Origin: Phytophthora hibernalis | Taxonomy: Eukaryota > Oomycota > Peronosporomycetes > Peronosporales > Peronosporaceae | NCBI GenBank assembly: GCA_012656075.1 | Contig: JAAKBF010000356.1 | Span: forward strand, 58,562-122,561 | Length of the DNA: 64,000 nucleotides | Direction of reading: 5' to 3' | Shown: positions 1 through 11,256 of the stretch, one piece after another | How positions within the stretch are numbered: position 1 is the first letter of the stretch | How the letters are laid out: every line of letters starts with the position of its first letter | Translations under genes and position numbers: made by a program | The notes under the pieces: model-generated | The model's database searches: none | Told to the model about the DNA's origin: nothing | What the model saw: the letters and a program-made list of their open reading frames with translations, nothing else

Positions 1-1334
1 CGTGTGCGGTGGAGAGGGTGGGTTCAAACGGCGTGGTGATGTTGACGATATCACTGGCATCGGGTCGATTTGGGATCCAGTTGGCATTTCGCGTTGATGA
101 AGTCCCAAGAAAGTGACATCGCAGCTGTGCACAACTCGCGCTCCACCTTCGCGTATGTACACATAGTAACCTTTTCGCTCATGATCATGACCCACAAAAA
201 CACCACGTTGCCCCTTCGGCCGAAACTTGTATCGCGTGCTTCTTTGGCTATACTTGAGAAGAATGACGACGATTTCGCCAAAAGCGTGAATATTCGTCAG
301 ATCGGGCTGAGATCCAAAATACTTCGCGTACGGCGTAGCAGAGAGATCACTTCTAGTCAGAACTCGATTTCGCATATAAGCTGCCGCACGTATGGCATAC
401 TCCCAGAGATTATGGGACACACTAGCTTGAAGCAGAAGACAACAAGCAGCGTCAGCAAGCGTCCATCTTGTCCGCTTGGCGACTCCATTTTGGTAATGTA
501 CGTCCGGTTCAGAGTACTGTCGCTCAACCCCTGTATCGGAGCAGAGTTCATCGAAAGCTGCACTGGTGAATTCGCCGCTGTTATCCGTTCGGAGAATCAG
601 GACTCGTTTGATACGTTGACTGCCATCCCGATTCTTGATAACATTTAGGTACTCCTCAACAGCTTCACTTTTCTCTGTGAGAAAGTAGATGTGCGTGAAC
701 CCCATCCACTTGATCGCCAAGTAGTATCGATGCCCATGGATACTTTGTTGAAAATGCCCCGCAAGGTCGGCATGACAGACAACATCTTTTTCCTCCTATG
801 ATCACTGACTGCGCTTGGGTGCAGCACGACTGTGCGTCTTGCCTAATGCGCAGACTTCACAGGGAAACATCGGCAGCTTCTTGGACCCGGTAATATACAG
901 TCCACTCACCAATTTGCTGCGCTCTAGGTCGATTATGGCTTGGTAGTGCAGATGGCCGAGGCGGCGGTGCCAATCTTCCAATGAGTTCTTGGTGATGACT
1001 AGCCCACTGGTTTCGCCTCCAGCGACAAATGCAGCACCTGGTGCTGGGACCGCATAAACGCCATGTCGAAGGGGACCGCGTCGTATGGGTTTCCGTAAAC
1101 AATGCATCCTGTCTCTGTGAAGTCACACTTGTATCCTGCTCTTGTCAGCGATGAAACCGATATCAAAGGTTGTGTGAGGGTTGGTACGTGAATTACATCG
1201 TACAGCACGTGCTGATCCGTTCCAATTGCCAAATCACCAGCTTCATTTCCAACGCCACGGCGACCATCAGCAAAATCTACGTAATGATCATCGCAGGCAA
1301 CAACGTTCATTAGTGACATACGCTCTCCCGTCAT
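1..1334 (-). pseudogene. Ty1/copia pol remnant (GAG-pre-integrase and integrase), cut by window start
   Basis: Minus-strand reading in several frames gives a copia pol. Near 1330-1000 is the end of the protease/linker region, ending in a run like LTQPLISVSSLTRAGYKC. About 1000-810 is the GAG-pre-integrase zinc module, with W-H-x-R-L-G-H and then C-E-V-C. Integrase pieces follow in shifting frames down to base 1, including GRRGNVVFLW, a decayed form of the integrase C-terminal segment usual in copia. Frame changes near 1100, 820, 600 and 300 mean no single pol frame survives. It lies directly downstream of a gag frame of the same strand, so both belong to one element. The reverse transcriptase and 3' LTR would lie to the left of the window. 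Confidence 0.85.
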
Positions 1335-1399
1335 GTGATAAGAGGCCAGAGTCGATTATCGGCAAAGAGGTGGATATGCCTGAGTCATAGGCTTTGTTG

Positions 1400-2350
1400 T
1401 CAGTGTCCGCCAACACCCCGCGTCTTCACTGCTCCCCTCTGAGTCCGGAGCCGAGGTGACTTCCCCGCGAGCAGCCAGCCCCATCCGATTCTGTTGTGCG
1501 ACAAAACGATCGTGGTAGTTCGTGGTGTGCCACATGTCTTGCAGATGGCTTGTCTAAAATCCCAACGTGACCGAGTGGGCTTCTGCGAAGATGCACTCGC
1601 CGCTCGGGACTTCTTGTCGCCGAAACTAGAGTCGTTTGAATCATCAGCGAGTCTCTTCCGGCTACGCCCGTCAGAAGCAGCCAGCTTGGTCACCAAATCA
1701 ACAGCCACTTGCAGTTGTGCAGAGGCATCCTCTGAGTCAACGTCCAGTCGTGTCATCATTGCGTCGCGATACATTGGGTAAGCATGATTGATGAACGTGC
1801 ACAGTGCTTGCTGTTCTCTGAAATTGTTCACTTTCCCTCGATTTAGACCTGCTGTGTTCACCGATAGACGATGCGAGTAGGCCAAATACGTCTCCATCGG
1901 TATTTTCTTGGTGTTCGTCAGACGAACCGCTTGCTGCTGGACGAGAAGGCGGCAGCGAAACTGCTCGAGGAGGGCGCTGCCCAAATCGCGGAATGAAGCC
2001 GTCGGTAGAGTAGCACGATTTCTCGTGTACCATGTGGCAGCCGACCCCGTAAGGCGTGACGCTAAGATCCCACACTTGATTTTCTCAGGCCAGGTGCGAT
2101 TGTTGAGCGTTTCCCCAAGCTCAATCTGGACTTTCAACGTTTCGAACCAGTCGTAGGCACCCGCGTCTGCGTGCCCGTCAGGAACTTCGCCGTTGAATGA
2201 ATCAATGGTGATCAGTTTTAGATTGATCCTCTCTTTTGGTGTTGCCGTCAGTGAAGCTTGGTCCGGTACGCGAGTAGCGGTGCCGCCAGCAGGAGAAGGC
2301 TCCTCGTCGACCTCATCTTGCTGGGGCGCATGATCTCCTTCAGTAGACAA
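1400..2350 (-). CDS. copia-type retrotransposon Gag (316 aa)
   Basis: An open frame of 316 codons starts at 2350 on the minus strand. The N-terminal 45 residues are acidic and proline-rich. Residues about 55-220 have the helical retrotransposon Gag pattern, with W-F-E-T-L near residue 68, an A-x-x-W-Y-x-x-N segment near 105-110 and F-x-x-L-x-x-x-L-L-E-Q-F shortly after. Near the end is a lone C-x2-C (CKTC), a probable remnant of a CCHC knuckle whose second half is lost by a frame change. Gag packages element RNA into virus-like particles. The pol remnant continues downstream on the same strand in another frame. The element is probably inactive. No LTR could be recognised upstream of 2350. Confidence 0.75.
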   Translation of the reverse strand: MSTEGDHAPQQDEVDEEPSPAGGTATRVPDQASLTATPKERINLKLITIDSFNGEVPDGHADAGAYDWFETLKVQIELGETLNNRTWPEKIKCGILASRLTGSAATWYTRNRATLPTASFRDLGSALLEQFRCRLLVQQQAVRLTNTKKIPMETYLAYSHRLSVNTAGLNRGKVNNFREQQALCTFINHAYPMYRDAMMTRLDVDSEDASAQLQVAVDLVTKLAASDGRSRKRLADDSNDSSFGDKKSRAASASSQKPTRSRWDFRQAICKTCGTPRTTTIVLSHNRIGWGWLLAGKSPRLRTQRGAVKTRGVGGH

Positions 2351-3914
2351 TTGGCTGAGAGTGACAAAAACTCGTGAGTAATTTAGCTGTTAACCTGTTA
2401 GCTTTAAGGCAAATCCGAGAGTGAGATTGAGTTCGTTAGGCACTCCACGTGCATCATACTCGCGTGCGACCTTCAACTACATGATATGGATACACTAGCT
2501 AGCGTCATCAATCTCAAATCACGAGGTGACATCATCAATACGCCGAGCGTGTCGACAAGAACTACATGTAGTCATAATAACTCGCCTTCGAGACAAGTCG
2601 TGAAAATACACCTTTCGAATCCATAGTTGTGGAGGTGAGGAAATGAGTTAATCATCGTTGCTTCAGTAATGATAAGCTAATCGTAGTCGTAACTATCGAC
2701 AAGTGCTCATTATCTTGCGCCAAGCAGCACAAACAATTGTAAAACAAAGTGAAAGATGTTCCCAATTTTTTATCAACAAATCCACACCACATTGTACGCT
2801 TGTACGAATCCTTCTCACGTAAATGTAATCAGACACCGTATTCCCAAGTATTATTCCATGTATAGCTGGAGTGTGCACAACATCCGTGTTCACATTTTCT
2901 CTATCAAAAATATGGGACAAACGATGGTAATTCAAGCCGCCATCGAAGACGAGTGAAAGTCGTGCCTAAAAGGGTAAAAGGTAGACGTACTTTACTGCAA
3001 TTACCCCAATCGGTTCCGTGGTCGGGAAATTTGAAACGATGGCCTTCCGGTAACGTTAGTGTATTACTTGAAGTATAAAGGAAAGTTTTGAATACCGTGC
3101 TGCAACTGGGCATTGCGATTCTCAGTTTCTTTCGCCAGACTTTCCTTAAGTCCGTTTCCCCTCCGAATTTGAGAGTTGTATCATGAAGACCAATTCTTTG
3201 TGTGACACTGTCACTTTGGAAACCTTACCACCGCAGCTCTATCCCCAACGGAGACCAGAAACAAAACTTTGTTTAAATTTCGTCGCTCTCTTCGTCACTT
3301 CATTATTGGAAGCACATGCAGAGCTTCGGTTCTCGCAGTTGCTTTGATAAGTGTTGGATATACAGCCCCATGTGTGTGGGCGAACGTCCTTGATGTTTGC
3401 AGTTCTTGATCTTTAGTTTTGATATGGCGAGTCATTTCATCTTGTTTGTATTAGTCCCAGGTGATAAACGTGCTTTGAACTCTCGAGCGATGCGCATGCC
3501 AAGTTGACATTGTCAACACAAAGTGCCCAAAATGCAATTATTTACGCACAAGCATTTCAAACAGAGTACTACAGTCGTAGATTCTTTTTCAACGGGCTGA
3601 AAACGGAGGAAAATGTTGGACGGCTACCAACAGGTACGTGGAGCTTGATTGAACCGTTAACCCTGTGGTTTGAACCAAGGCCGACGAGAACGACAAGTAC
3701 GCATAATTTCTGAAAACTCATTTGAACTACTTCAAATTTACCTTCAATATACACACAAAACTAAATTTTCTACCTAGCCTCGTTGTGTGACTTAATCATC
3801 TACCAGAATTATGCAAATGAAGTAGTACTTCAAAGCACTAAACAAATTTGTTGTTTTTAACGCAATATATTCCAAATTTGCAGTCCTCCGCGGTAACACA
3901 TCCCGACATCTTGC

Positions 3915-4395
3915 TTACTGAAAGCTCAAATTCAGGGCAACGTTCGTGCGAAAATCCTTGTAGCGTTCAACGATGTTCTTGTAGTCGGCAGGTCGCGTGA
4001 CGGCCTTTTTCATGACACTTGCAATAGCCTTCCGACCTTGCTATCCGAGTAGCCCAAGCCGTGCCAGATCATAAACACTTTCATAAGTCCCTGGTCGTCT
4101 GCAATGCGAAGATCATCGTATAGACTGGCGTTTTTCAACCACTGCGCTTTAAGTTGGCTCTTGTTCAGATCCTCGAGCCCTGGTACCAGCTTCTTCCACG
4201 AGGGCCTCTCTCCTCGTCACCATTTCCCCAACCAGCCTCACGTAGAAAACGTTTGCCGTTTGTTGGAATTCCATCAAGGGAACGAACCACGTTCGATAGC
4301 GCATCCGAGGTTGTGATTTTGTGGAGGTCTGTAGTCGCGTCCGTTGTGTAGACTGAGGCGGTAGTTACTACAACCAAGAAGTTGGTGAGACGCAT
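3915..4395 (-). pseudogene. RXLR-dEER effector pseudogene (two frameshifts)
   Basis: The start at 4395 gives a hydrophobic signal peptide (MRLTNFLVVVTTASVY). About 45 residues on comes an R-x-L-R motif (RFLR) and then a dEER motif (DEER), the host-translocation signature of oomycete RXLR effectors. Compared with the intact paralogue at 13986-14486, the frame is lost just after the DEER (about 4200) through a length change, ending at a TGA near 4165. A second single-base loss lies near 4035 (TTCCGACC where the paralogue has TTCCGGACC). The remaining C-terminal effector domain is still recognisable out of frame, down to the shared stop at 3915-3917. The core promoter is still present at about 4449-4470. 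A decayed member of a local effector pair. Confidence 0.85.
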
Positions 4396-4448
4396 ACTTG
4401 TTCCTGGCTTGAGTTTCAGAGTTCGCTCGGAAGTATCAGCACTGCGAA

Positions 4449-4470
4449 GAAAATTGCACAATGAAGTTGC
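4449..4470 (-). promoter_or_regulatory. oomycete Inr + FPR core promoter of RXLR pseudogene A
   Basis: On the minus strand the run CTTCATTGTGCAATTTTC matches the oomycete initiator (TCATT followed by a pyrimidine/AT spacer) joined to the flanking promoter region (CAATTTYY). It lies about 55 bases upstream of the start at 4395. The same element sits at the equivalent place in paralogue B, so the two loci share a promoter. Confidence 0.6.
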
Positions 4471-4651
4471 AAAAGTACTGGTTCGAGAGAGACCTTGTTC
4501 GCGATCATCCGCAGACTGTGGAGTATAAGCAGGCATTGTACCAGACGACAGCGACATTGCTGCAACACATGAGCAACAATACGATGGGCACTGTTGAGAG
4601 CTACAACACTGCAAGTGGCAGCGCAACAAGCTGTCATGTCTTATATATCAC

Positions 4652-4663
4652 TACTTCGAAGTA
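4652..4663. other. palindromic 12-mer TACTTCGAAGTA (first of four perfect copies)
   Basis: A perfect 12-base palindrome. The other perfect copies found by eye are at 4841-4852, 10409-10420 and 21723-21734. Near copies with one change or one base removed are at 3065-3075, 5337-5347, 6041-6052 and 12623-12634. Two of the perfect copies lie upstream of the RXLR pseudogene. Function unknown. Confidence 0.6.
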
Positions 4664-5723
4664 CATGTATAATACTACCGGCCCTGGCCATTTGCATCGA
4701 AGGATTGGATGCCCATTAGCGAATCACCATTAAAAAGAGATGGCAGTGAGAGATTCAATCGCTCTGACCACTATGAAAGCAGTGATACGTTTCCTGGGGC
4801 CTCGCTTTTTATTCGGCCCTGAAAAGTCCCCCCTCATGTTTACTTCGAAGTATGTCGCAGAAGTGACCTCGACGAAATGGCGAACAAGTGGAGCAGGCAC
4901 GTCATCATGCGCAACTACATGTAATACTACAATTTGTAGTCGGCAAAGGTACAGTCACTGCAACACATCGCTTAAGATGTTGTCCATTGGATTGAATCAG
5001 TCAGTCGGAAATCTACCCTTCGTCACTGTGTAGTATAATGCATGTACCTCATCATATCAACAAAGTCGCGCGTTGTACGAAGAAGCTCTGAAATTCAGGG
5101 AAAGAAAGCTGAGAAACCGAGAGGGAGTTGCTACGCGAAGGCTGGGATAGAAACAAAAGAAGAAGACAACTACATGTTGTTTTCGGCCTAAGGACGAAAC
5201 TAGGGAGTCATTAGCAATAAGTGACACCCATGTTCACTGAAAAACGAAAGAGAAGACGACAAAAACGTTTTACTCGTGAACAAACAAGCATTCGGCTGTT
5301 TACGCCAAAAGGGTACACTGCTGGCAGCAGGTTTAATACTTGAAGTATAATAGAGGAACAGAGACCATTTTAGTTGGTGTGTAGTAAAATTTACACAAAG
5401 CACGCAAAACTTACATGTATATGACCACGTTCTCGGCGCATCTCCTGCTTGTGCCAAGTAATGTAACCGCAGTAGGAATGCTTGAGCAGATAAGCGTAAA
5501 TGAATTTGCGCCGTCAAATTGCCAATGGCCATCTGGACCAGGGTCAGCATGCACACGGTCTTCTCCTCACCGACTTCATCTCTGCCCTGCTCTTCGGTCC
5601 TGTCGCGTGCTTTATGACGAGTGGGATGCATTTCTCTTCACAAATTGCCCCCAATTCGCATCCCTCTTTTGCTCTGAAATAAATGTCAGAGATCAAGTAA
5701 TTAATTTCCAATAGGGATAGAGA

Positions 5724-5789
5724 TTAATACCTGATACTAATATGCATGTATATAGGTTAATACCTGATACTAATATGCATGTATATAGG
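5724..5789. repeat. 33-bp tandem repeat, two perfect copies
   Basis: Units 5724-5756 and 5757-5789 are identical and AT-rich. Each begins TTAATACCTGATAC and ends GTATATAGG. Perfect identity suggests a recent local duplication. Confidence 0.95.
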
Positions 5790-5931
5790 TTAGAAGGAGC
5801 TAAGGGCTCAGTCAGACACCCACCGATTGCTCCAACCTCAAATTCCTCTCCAGATCAAGTTCCGTCCTCCGTTGGGCACCTTGGATGACCACCCCTACTT
5901 CCCTCGTACCTTTTACTGTGTCGGAGATTAC

Positions 5932-6014
5932 AGTAAGTAAGTAGGTAAATCATGCGTGGAGGCAAAATATCTTCAGATGGGACGAGCGTGATCATGAGAT
6001 CACGAACGCACTCA
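5932..6014 (+). repeat. dispersed repeat with inner hairpin, copy 1
   Basis: The core 5969-6014 is repeated almost exactly at 10689-10735. Both contain GACGAGCGTGATCAT followed by GATCACGAACGCACTCA, so GTGATC and GATCAC can pair. Weaker similarity extends leftwards to about 5932. The two copies are in direct orientation about 4.7 kb apart and flank the Crypton-like pseudogene. Confidence 0.75.
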
Positions 6015-7004
6015 CAGTCACGACAGCATGACAACTGTTTTACTTTGAAGTATTTTTGGGTGTGGGAGGGGTACTTATTCTTTTAGCTCAGGGACTCCCG
6101 CCTTTTGCTTGTGGGAGAATCACAAAATTTTAATAGTGCATGGGTTCTGTGGGTTGCAAATCCTCCTCCTCCTCCTCCTCCTACTACTATTAATACATGT
6201 ATAATACTTAAGTAGAGATTAACTCTACCTAAATGATACCTGACACATCTGATACACTGCTATATCTGATACGAAATCGATCCACCGACGAATTTCGAAG
6301 TAAAACATATGGAGTAAATCTGATACCTACCGAACCTGATATCTGGTAAGACAATTTGGCGGGATTTAATACTACCTAGCGAGGCTGAAAGTAGCTCGTA
6401 ATGGATGTCTGAATCACTCGTATCCATACCATAAAATATCCGACCTAGAGGACCTAGCGGACCTATGTACGGTACACAGATTATCTCAGGATAAGCAACG
6501 TGCCAAAACTTTTAGCAGGTACTAACTTTTGTCGCGTTTAGGGAGACCAAATATGTTGTGAAAATTCAAAAGAGTCTGTTTCCGCCTAGTTTATAGGCAG
6601 CAGGAAATGGCCTGAAACGCCCTCTGGGCTGAGAAAATCGATCATTTCTATTTGTGTGCAATTTTGGCTCGAGAGCCATGTGCTCTCGAGCCGGTGAATT
6701 CAACAATGAGACCCGATTTCCGCGATCGTTCGGATAATTAGGCATCTGTCCGGATAACAAAAGGCTGGCGATTTCCAGTCATCACTATTATGCGCGCCTA
6801 TTGGTTGCTTTTGTGCCAGTAAGAACTTGCCACTTGGGCTTGGATAGACATGCAGCCAGCTAGTGGCTACCAGCCTCCCACTTTCTATCAAGCTGTCGCC
6901 GACGGCGGGCCCCGTCCTCACTCTCTCTTTTTCACTGCTACTGCGAAGACGTCCTCCACAGTCTGCAAGTCCAGCACAGGGACCACAGTGCCTCTGACCC
7001 CCTT

Positions 7005-7074
7005 AACGATGTAGCTCAACTGGAAGAGCGCAGGGCTTCGGCCCTGAGGTGTCTGTTCAAATCGGGCCATCGTT
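7005..7074 (+). tRNA. tRNA-like sequence, probably a pseudo-tRNA or SINE head
   Basis: A 70-base run folds into most of a cloverleaf. The 7-bp acceptor stem AACGATG/CATCGTT is perfect, the D stem is GCTC/GAGC, and the T arm has loop TTCAAAT. The A box (TAGCTCAACTGG) and B box (GTTCAAATC) fit the RNA polymerase III internal promoter. The anticodon stem CAGGG/CCCTG leaves only a 6-base loop, one base short, so the anticodon (TCG if read as such) is unreliable. This points to a degraded tRNA gene or a tRNA-derived SINE rather than a working tRNA. Confidence 0.45.
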
Positions 7075-7225
7075 ATTTATCATGATGGGTTGGAGGCCAC
7101 GACAAGGTCAAGCTTCAAGAAATCGCTTTGATAGCCCGCTCTGCGATGGATTGCGTTTGTGTCGATGGTGCTATCTACGTGCTACGAAGAATAGGGTGTA
7201 TGCATATGTGTCTCGCTTTATCTGC

Positions 7226-9332
7226 TTACTTGCTAACAACCTCGAGTACGTCTTGCGTGTAGCCAGGAGACGGGTCTTGAATTGCCACTGTGTTTAGCAG
7301 CAGACGATGGCGCTGGATGGCGGAGTTGAGAGCACCAGCGCTATGCAGTCGCTGGAGATGCTTGAGAACGGCGCTGGATGGCGGAGTTGAGAGCACCAGC
7401 GCTATGCAGTCGCTGGAGATGCTTGAGAACGGCGCTGGAGCCACAGGAGGTGATGCTGTGCTCGGACTTCAGGTACGTCAGCACGGACGCCTCAGCGCGA
7501 TGACCAACCTCCAACACTCGATCACGATAGTCTGCAGCGTCTTGGTTGAGCACGAAGCCGTCGGTGAGGAAGATCTTCATGAACGCAACGAGCAGCTTCA
7601 CCTTGGACCGCTGCTGTTTTGGCGCCCCCAGTTGTCAACGTGGCTCGTGCGCGTACCAGGTAAACCAAGTCGCGTACAGGTGCGTTACTGATGCTCTGCG
7701 CTGTTTCTTCTTGGGTGTACTCACTTCCGATGTGTCTTCGTCTAGCTGGCTCCTTTTGTTCGTAGCTGGCGCAGGATCGCCGTCCAGCTTTGCCTCAAGC
7801 ATATCCATGCGAGTATCTTGTCGCTTGGAATTGTCGATAAGGTGTTTAATGACAGCGGCTTGGTGATCGATGATCTTCTGCTCATGGCTTGGACCTCTTG
7901 GTTTAATTTCGTGGTCGCTTGGTGGTGGAGCAGACTGAGACTTGTTTGTACAGGAAGCTGCCGATTCTACGAGGTGCGTCGACCATGCGATGAGGTCTGC
8001 CAACGAACAGCCAGCGAGTACGACGCAAGATTCGAGGCGCTTCACTGCCGGACTCTCCAGACTCAAGGTCTTCAAAACGGGGTAATGACGGACGGCGCAC
8101 GAAGTAAGGACGTCGAGGACCTTCTCGTTGACGTTGAAGCTCTCTGTCCCAAGCTGTGAGCACGTGGCGAACAGCGTACGCCGAAGCCTACCGATTGACT
8201 CAAGCGTCTCGGCGTCGAAGCTGGAGAGGCCTTGGAGCGGGACATCAGTCGTGGGTTTGTATCCGCTAAGTACCTTGGCAATCATGTGATCTTCTCTGCT
8301 GGTGTTGAAAATGTAGTTGATGCCTTTGTTTGTCGTGCTCAGGTTCCACGATCCGCGGTCGAATATCCAGCGCGCTGTCATCTTCTCGCAGCCATTGGCA
8401 TGCTGAGCCCCGCCGTGGCGGAAGGAATGCGACGTCAGCATGGATGATACACCAGCGGCAGGTGTAACGCGGTCCAGCACGCGGTTAACATGCGCGTAAA
8501 TCGTCGGCGTCCTGTTCACACGAGGAACAGCGGTTGGAGTCGCAAGGCCGAGGGTCGCTGGCGGTGCGTTGAGGAGCTCTACGAGCGGCACATCAGGGGA
8601 CAGCGTGACAGGAGTTTGCTCGGCTTGGTCTGGGAGATTCTCGATGAGAGCTGCGCACGGCGCGGCTTGGACGATCAGTGCGAGAGCGACGGCGAGCAGG
8701 GGCACGTGCCAAAGTCAGCATCAGGGAAGAGTGACAGCCCTTGCGCTTCGGACGTCTTCACGCGGACCAGTCGGAGGAAGAATACGTCGGCGGCGGCGGT
8801 GGAGAGGTTTCGTTTCCGGATCATGGACAAGTCTGACGCCCGGCCGAAAAGGTACCAGAGGAGACACAGGAGAGCAGCATCTTGGTAGTCACTTTCCAAA
8901 CTCGCATTGCTATACAAATACACTATCATGTTTTCAAGTCAGCCTTTGTTCATGGTGGAGCTTTGATACGAAACCACCACCATTTCTTTTCAAGCAGAAC
9001 TTATCAAGAGTCTTCCCCATTTTAAGCAGCCGCGATTCTAGCGACGCTCTGTGTTTAGGAAATTGCTCTAGGAGCCAAATCTTGACTTGACGATAGTACT
9101 GCATTGCAGTGTTTCGTGCTAGCAGTTTGCACTTCTTTCCTTCGCTAAATGCAAGATACATACCAAACTTATCCATGACACACACAAAACTTTTCCCGCT
9201 CTCGTCTGCCTCAATGCATTTCCTTATATACTCCTCCTCAACTTCCTCACCCTTCAGAAACTTGGAAAACGCTGTGATAGCAGTCGCCTTGGCACGTAGT
9301 GTATTACCGGGCTGTAGTTCCTCCAAACCCAT
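7226..9332 (-). pseudogene. Crypton-like tyrosine recombinase, frameshifted
   Basis: Reading the minus strand from the ATG at 9332 gives, in successive frames, a helical core-binding domain (about 9330-8935), then the catalytic domain. The first catalytic arginine is in FGRASDLSMI (about 8850). The H-x-x-R box is SHSFRHGG (about 8425). A following W-I-F-D-R-G-S-W segment and N-K-G-I-N-Y-I-F carries the likely nucleophilic tyrosine. A basic, charged tail (about 7900-7690) and a helical end (7600-7226) follow. The order R, HxxR, Y and the wording around HxxR are those of the Crypton-type recombinases of oomycetes, which move a circular intermediate without terminal inverted repeats. At least three frame breaks, near 8930, 8700 and 7620, plus a 61-bp tandem duplication near the end make it inactive. 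Confidence 0.75.
7310..7431. repeat. 61-bp tandem duplication in the recombinase tail
   Basis: Units 7310-7370 and 7371-7431 are identical, with a partial third start at 7432. On the minus strand the unit encodes AVLKHLQRLHSAGAL. Because 61 is not a multiple of three, the duplication itself breaks the reading frame. Confidence 0.95.
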
Positions 9333-9459
9333 CGTCGTGGTCCGATAAAGAGAAATATGAAAGTGATACGTCCAACACTTGACAATTGTAACAGCGTACA
9401 CATATTTTACGTTTTTATCGGACTTGATACGTCCGATCGACTGGTTTAGACGACTCACC

Positions 9460-11200
9460 GAACCCTACCAGATCTGATTGGATGAAAGTAAGTTTTATCT
9501 ATCATATCATTGGCTGATATACATTTTTGGGAATTGATTGGAACAATCCCTCCCATACAAAAATTAAGTATGGTCCGATAAGTGATCATATTCATCCATA
9601 TCAGCAGCTTCCGAAGGTCTTTCAGCAACTTTTCATCGAGATCAGGGTGCTCCGGCAGCACAATGAAGTACCGAAGTATCAGATGGCTACGCTTATTACC
9701 TGCTGTTTTGCCTCAAGTGATTGTAACTTGGACTGCCGTTACCGTCTACTGCAAATCTGATTAGATTGCTATACCTGATACGGCCGTTGTCCACGGACGC
9801 TACCACTGGTAACCTACCAGGTGTGCCTGGTTAATCTGTACTACTTTGGTTTACATTAATAGTATTCTATAAAATAGTACCATGTATGACACAGTCGCCC
9901 AATATTATTTTGAAAAAGACGAGTCGTCTAACCCTAATCAGCACGAACTTAATCAGAATATGATTGTCGGCGTCGTTGCATTATCACTATATCGAGAACT
10001 TACTATTTTATAGGTCTAGCGTACTCTATGTACACTACACACAAACTGAAAGAGGTTCCTGTTATCTGTCAACACTCTTTCTTGTCGTTTGGCCTGAATT
10101 TCAGAGCTTCTTCGTGAAACGCACCATTATTTGTTAGCTCCTCGTTAGCTCGCCAGTATTATTACGTTAGTACTATAGTACTAGTTACTTTTTTCAATGA
10201 GGTAAATTGATGTCATTTAGTTTATACTAACGACGTCCAAATCCCTTGAGGAGAGGGAGGAAATGTTCCGGTGTGCCAGCTATCCGACAGTGTTCTGCAT
10301 ACTCAGCCCACCTCGTGTGTTAGAATTGTCGTCTCGTGTATACTGCTGATCTGTTGCTGGCTATTGTTGCGCCAAAATGTGTCTGGGTAATGATATTGTA
10401 TACTGAACTACTTCGAAGTATGGTCCATATTGCTTCCTGTCCACCCACGAACAAACAGCTCTGGAGTTATCATGCTGCAGAATGAGATCATTCCGAGTCG
10501 CATCAACGAATATAAAATCCACTGCCGGTAGGAAGAGCCGGCATAGGCGGTTGCCTCACTGTGCATAGCCTTCAACCCCACTTGGCAGATGTCTGTGACC
10601 GTTGTATTCCAACTTGGAAAGTACTTTGTCTAGTGCTAGAGCACTGATTACGGAGGCAGTCCAGTGCAGTAAGTGCGTGGGGTAAAGCATCTTCAGATGG
10701 GACGAGCGTGATCATTGCGATCACGAACGCACTCAATTATAACAGTTTGTAGACTCTACAAAATGCCTCAATACAATGTAGAGGCATTTTCTTCCAAAAT
10801 GTTTCGACTCAGGGGTCACCAAACGCCTTTGCGGGCTAATGCTAGTCCATTTGTTGACGAATACTTACAAACTGTAAACAAATCTTGCGCATTTCTTGTA
10901 ATTACCGGTAAAGCTGACATTTAAGTGGGTGGCGTTAAGTATTTGCTGATAACTTATCTTTAATTTATCAAATTTTACGGTATTTTCGTTAAGTCCAGAG
11001 ACTAAAGTTCTTTTAAAAAATTAACCTGAGTTGACCACTCCCTTTGCCACACAGCCAAACTCAAGAGTCAACAAGGCGTGTGGATGAGATTTCACTGTTC
11101 ATGATGAAAGATACACGATCTGAATGATACTATATCTTTAAGTACTTCCTCAGGAAGTTGGAAATTCCTGCCACCACCACAGACCGCAGCTCTATGCTTC
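9460..11200. other. non-coding stretch
   Basis: AT-rich sequence without a recognisable gene. It holds copy 2 of the dispersed hairpin repeat (10689-10735), a short hairpin at 10760-10790 (AAAATGCCTC/GAGGCATTTT) and one perfect TACTTCGAAGTA at 10409-10420. Open frames here are short and without motifs. Confidence 0.5.
10689..10735 (+). repeat. dispersed repeat with inner hairpin, copy 2
   Basis: A near-identical, direct-orientation copy of 5969-6014; see that entry. The preceding 30 bases also resemble the left flank of copy 1 (AGTAAG, GCGTGG and a GGTAAA-like word). Confidence 0.75.
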
Positions 11201-11209
11201 AGAAAGAGA

Positions 11210-11226
11210 TCATTCCAAAATTTGCC
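11210..11226 (+). promoter_or_regulatory. oomycete Inr + FPR core promoter
   Basis: TCATTCCAAAATTTGCC fits the oomycete initiator plus flanking promoter region. It sits about 30-45 bases upstream of the ATG at 11257, the usual distance for oomycete genes. Confidence 0.55.
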
Positions 11227-11256
11227 TGCCACAACGCCAGAGCCCCGATCGAAAAT

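Larger units (their letters stand above)
2560..5040 (-). repeat. effector-locus duplication, copy A
   Basis: This block is an old, diverged copy of the sequence at about 12855-15120, and its left third also matches 15125-15870. Shared landmarks are a run of AAAGTGAAAGATGTTCCC near 2746 and 13041, a GACGTACTTTA segment near 2985 and 13190, the 3' flank with GCAGTCCTCCGCGGTAACAC near 3883 and 13953, and the promoter side with CAACACATGAGCAACA near 4563 and 14657. The block contains an RXLR pseudogene at 3915-4395 with its downstream flank (about 2560-3910) and upstream flank (about 4400-5040). No other gene is seen in the flanks. Confidence 0.8.
5041..6990. other. non-coding stretch with short repeats
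   Basis: No convincing gene is seen. The stretch holds two perfect 33-bp tandem units (5724-5789), a short dispersed repeat (about 5932-6014), a CTC/CTA microsatellite (about 6167-6190) and many scattered TGATAC words between 5730 and 6340. Short open frames here have no recognisable motif. Confidence 0.5.

Noticed and set aside
70..648. 192-codon plus-strand open frame
   Set aside because: It is antisense to the minus-strand copia integrase remnant, whose motifs are readable; the plus frame has none.
5200..5631. 143-codon minus-strand frame as a gene
   Set aside because: No domain, signal peptide or promoter is seen, and the composition fits chance in AT-rich sequence.
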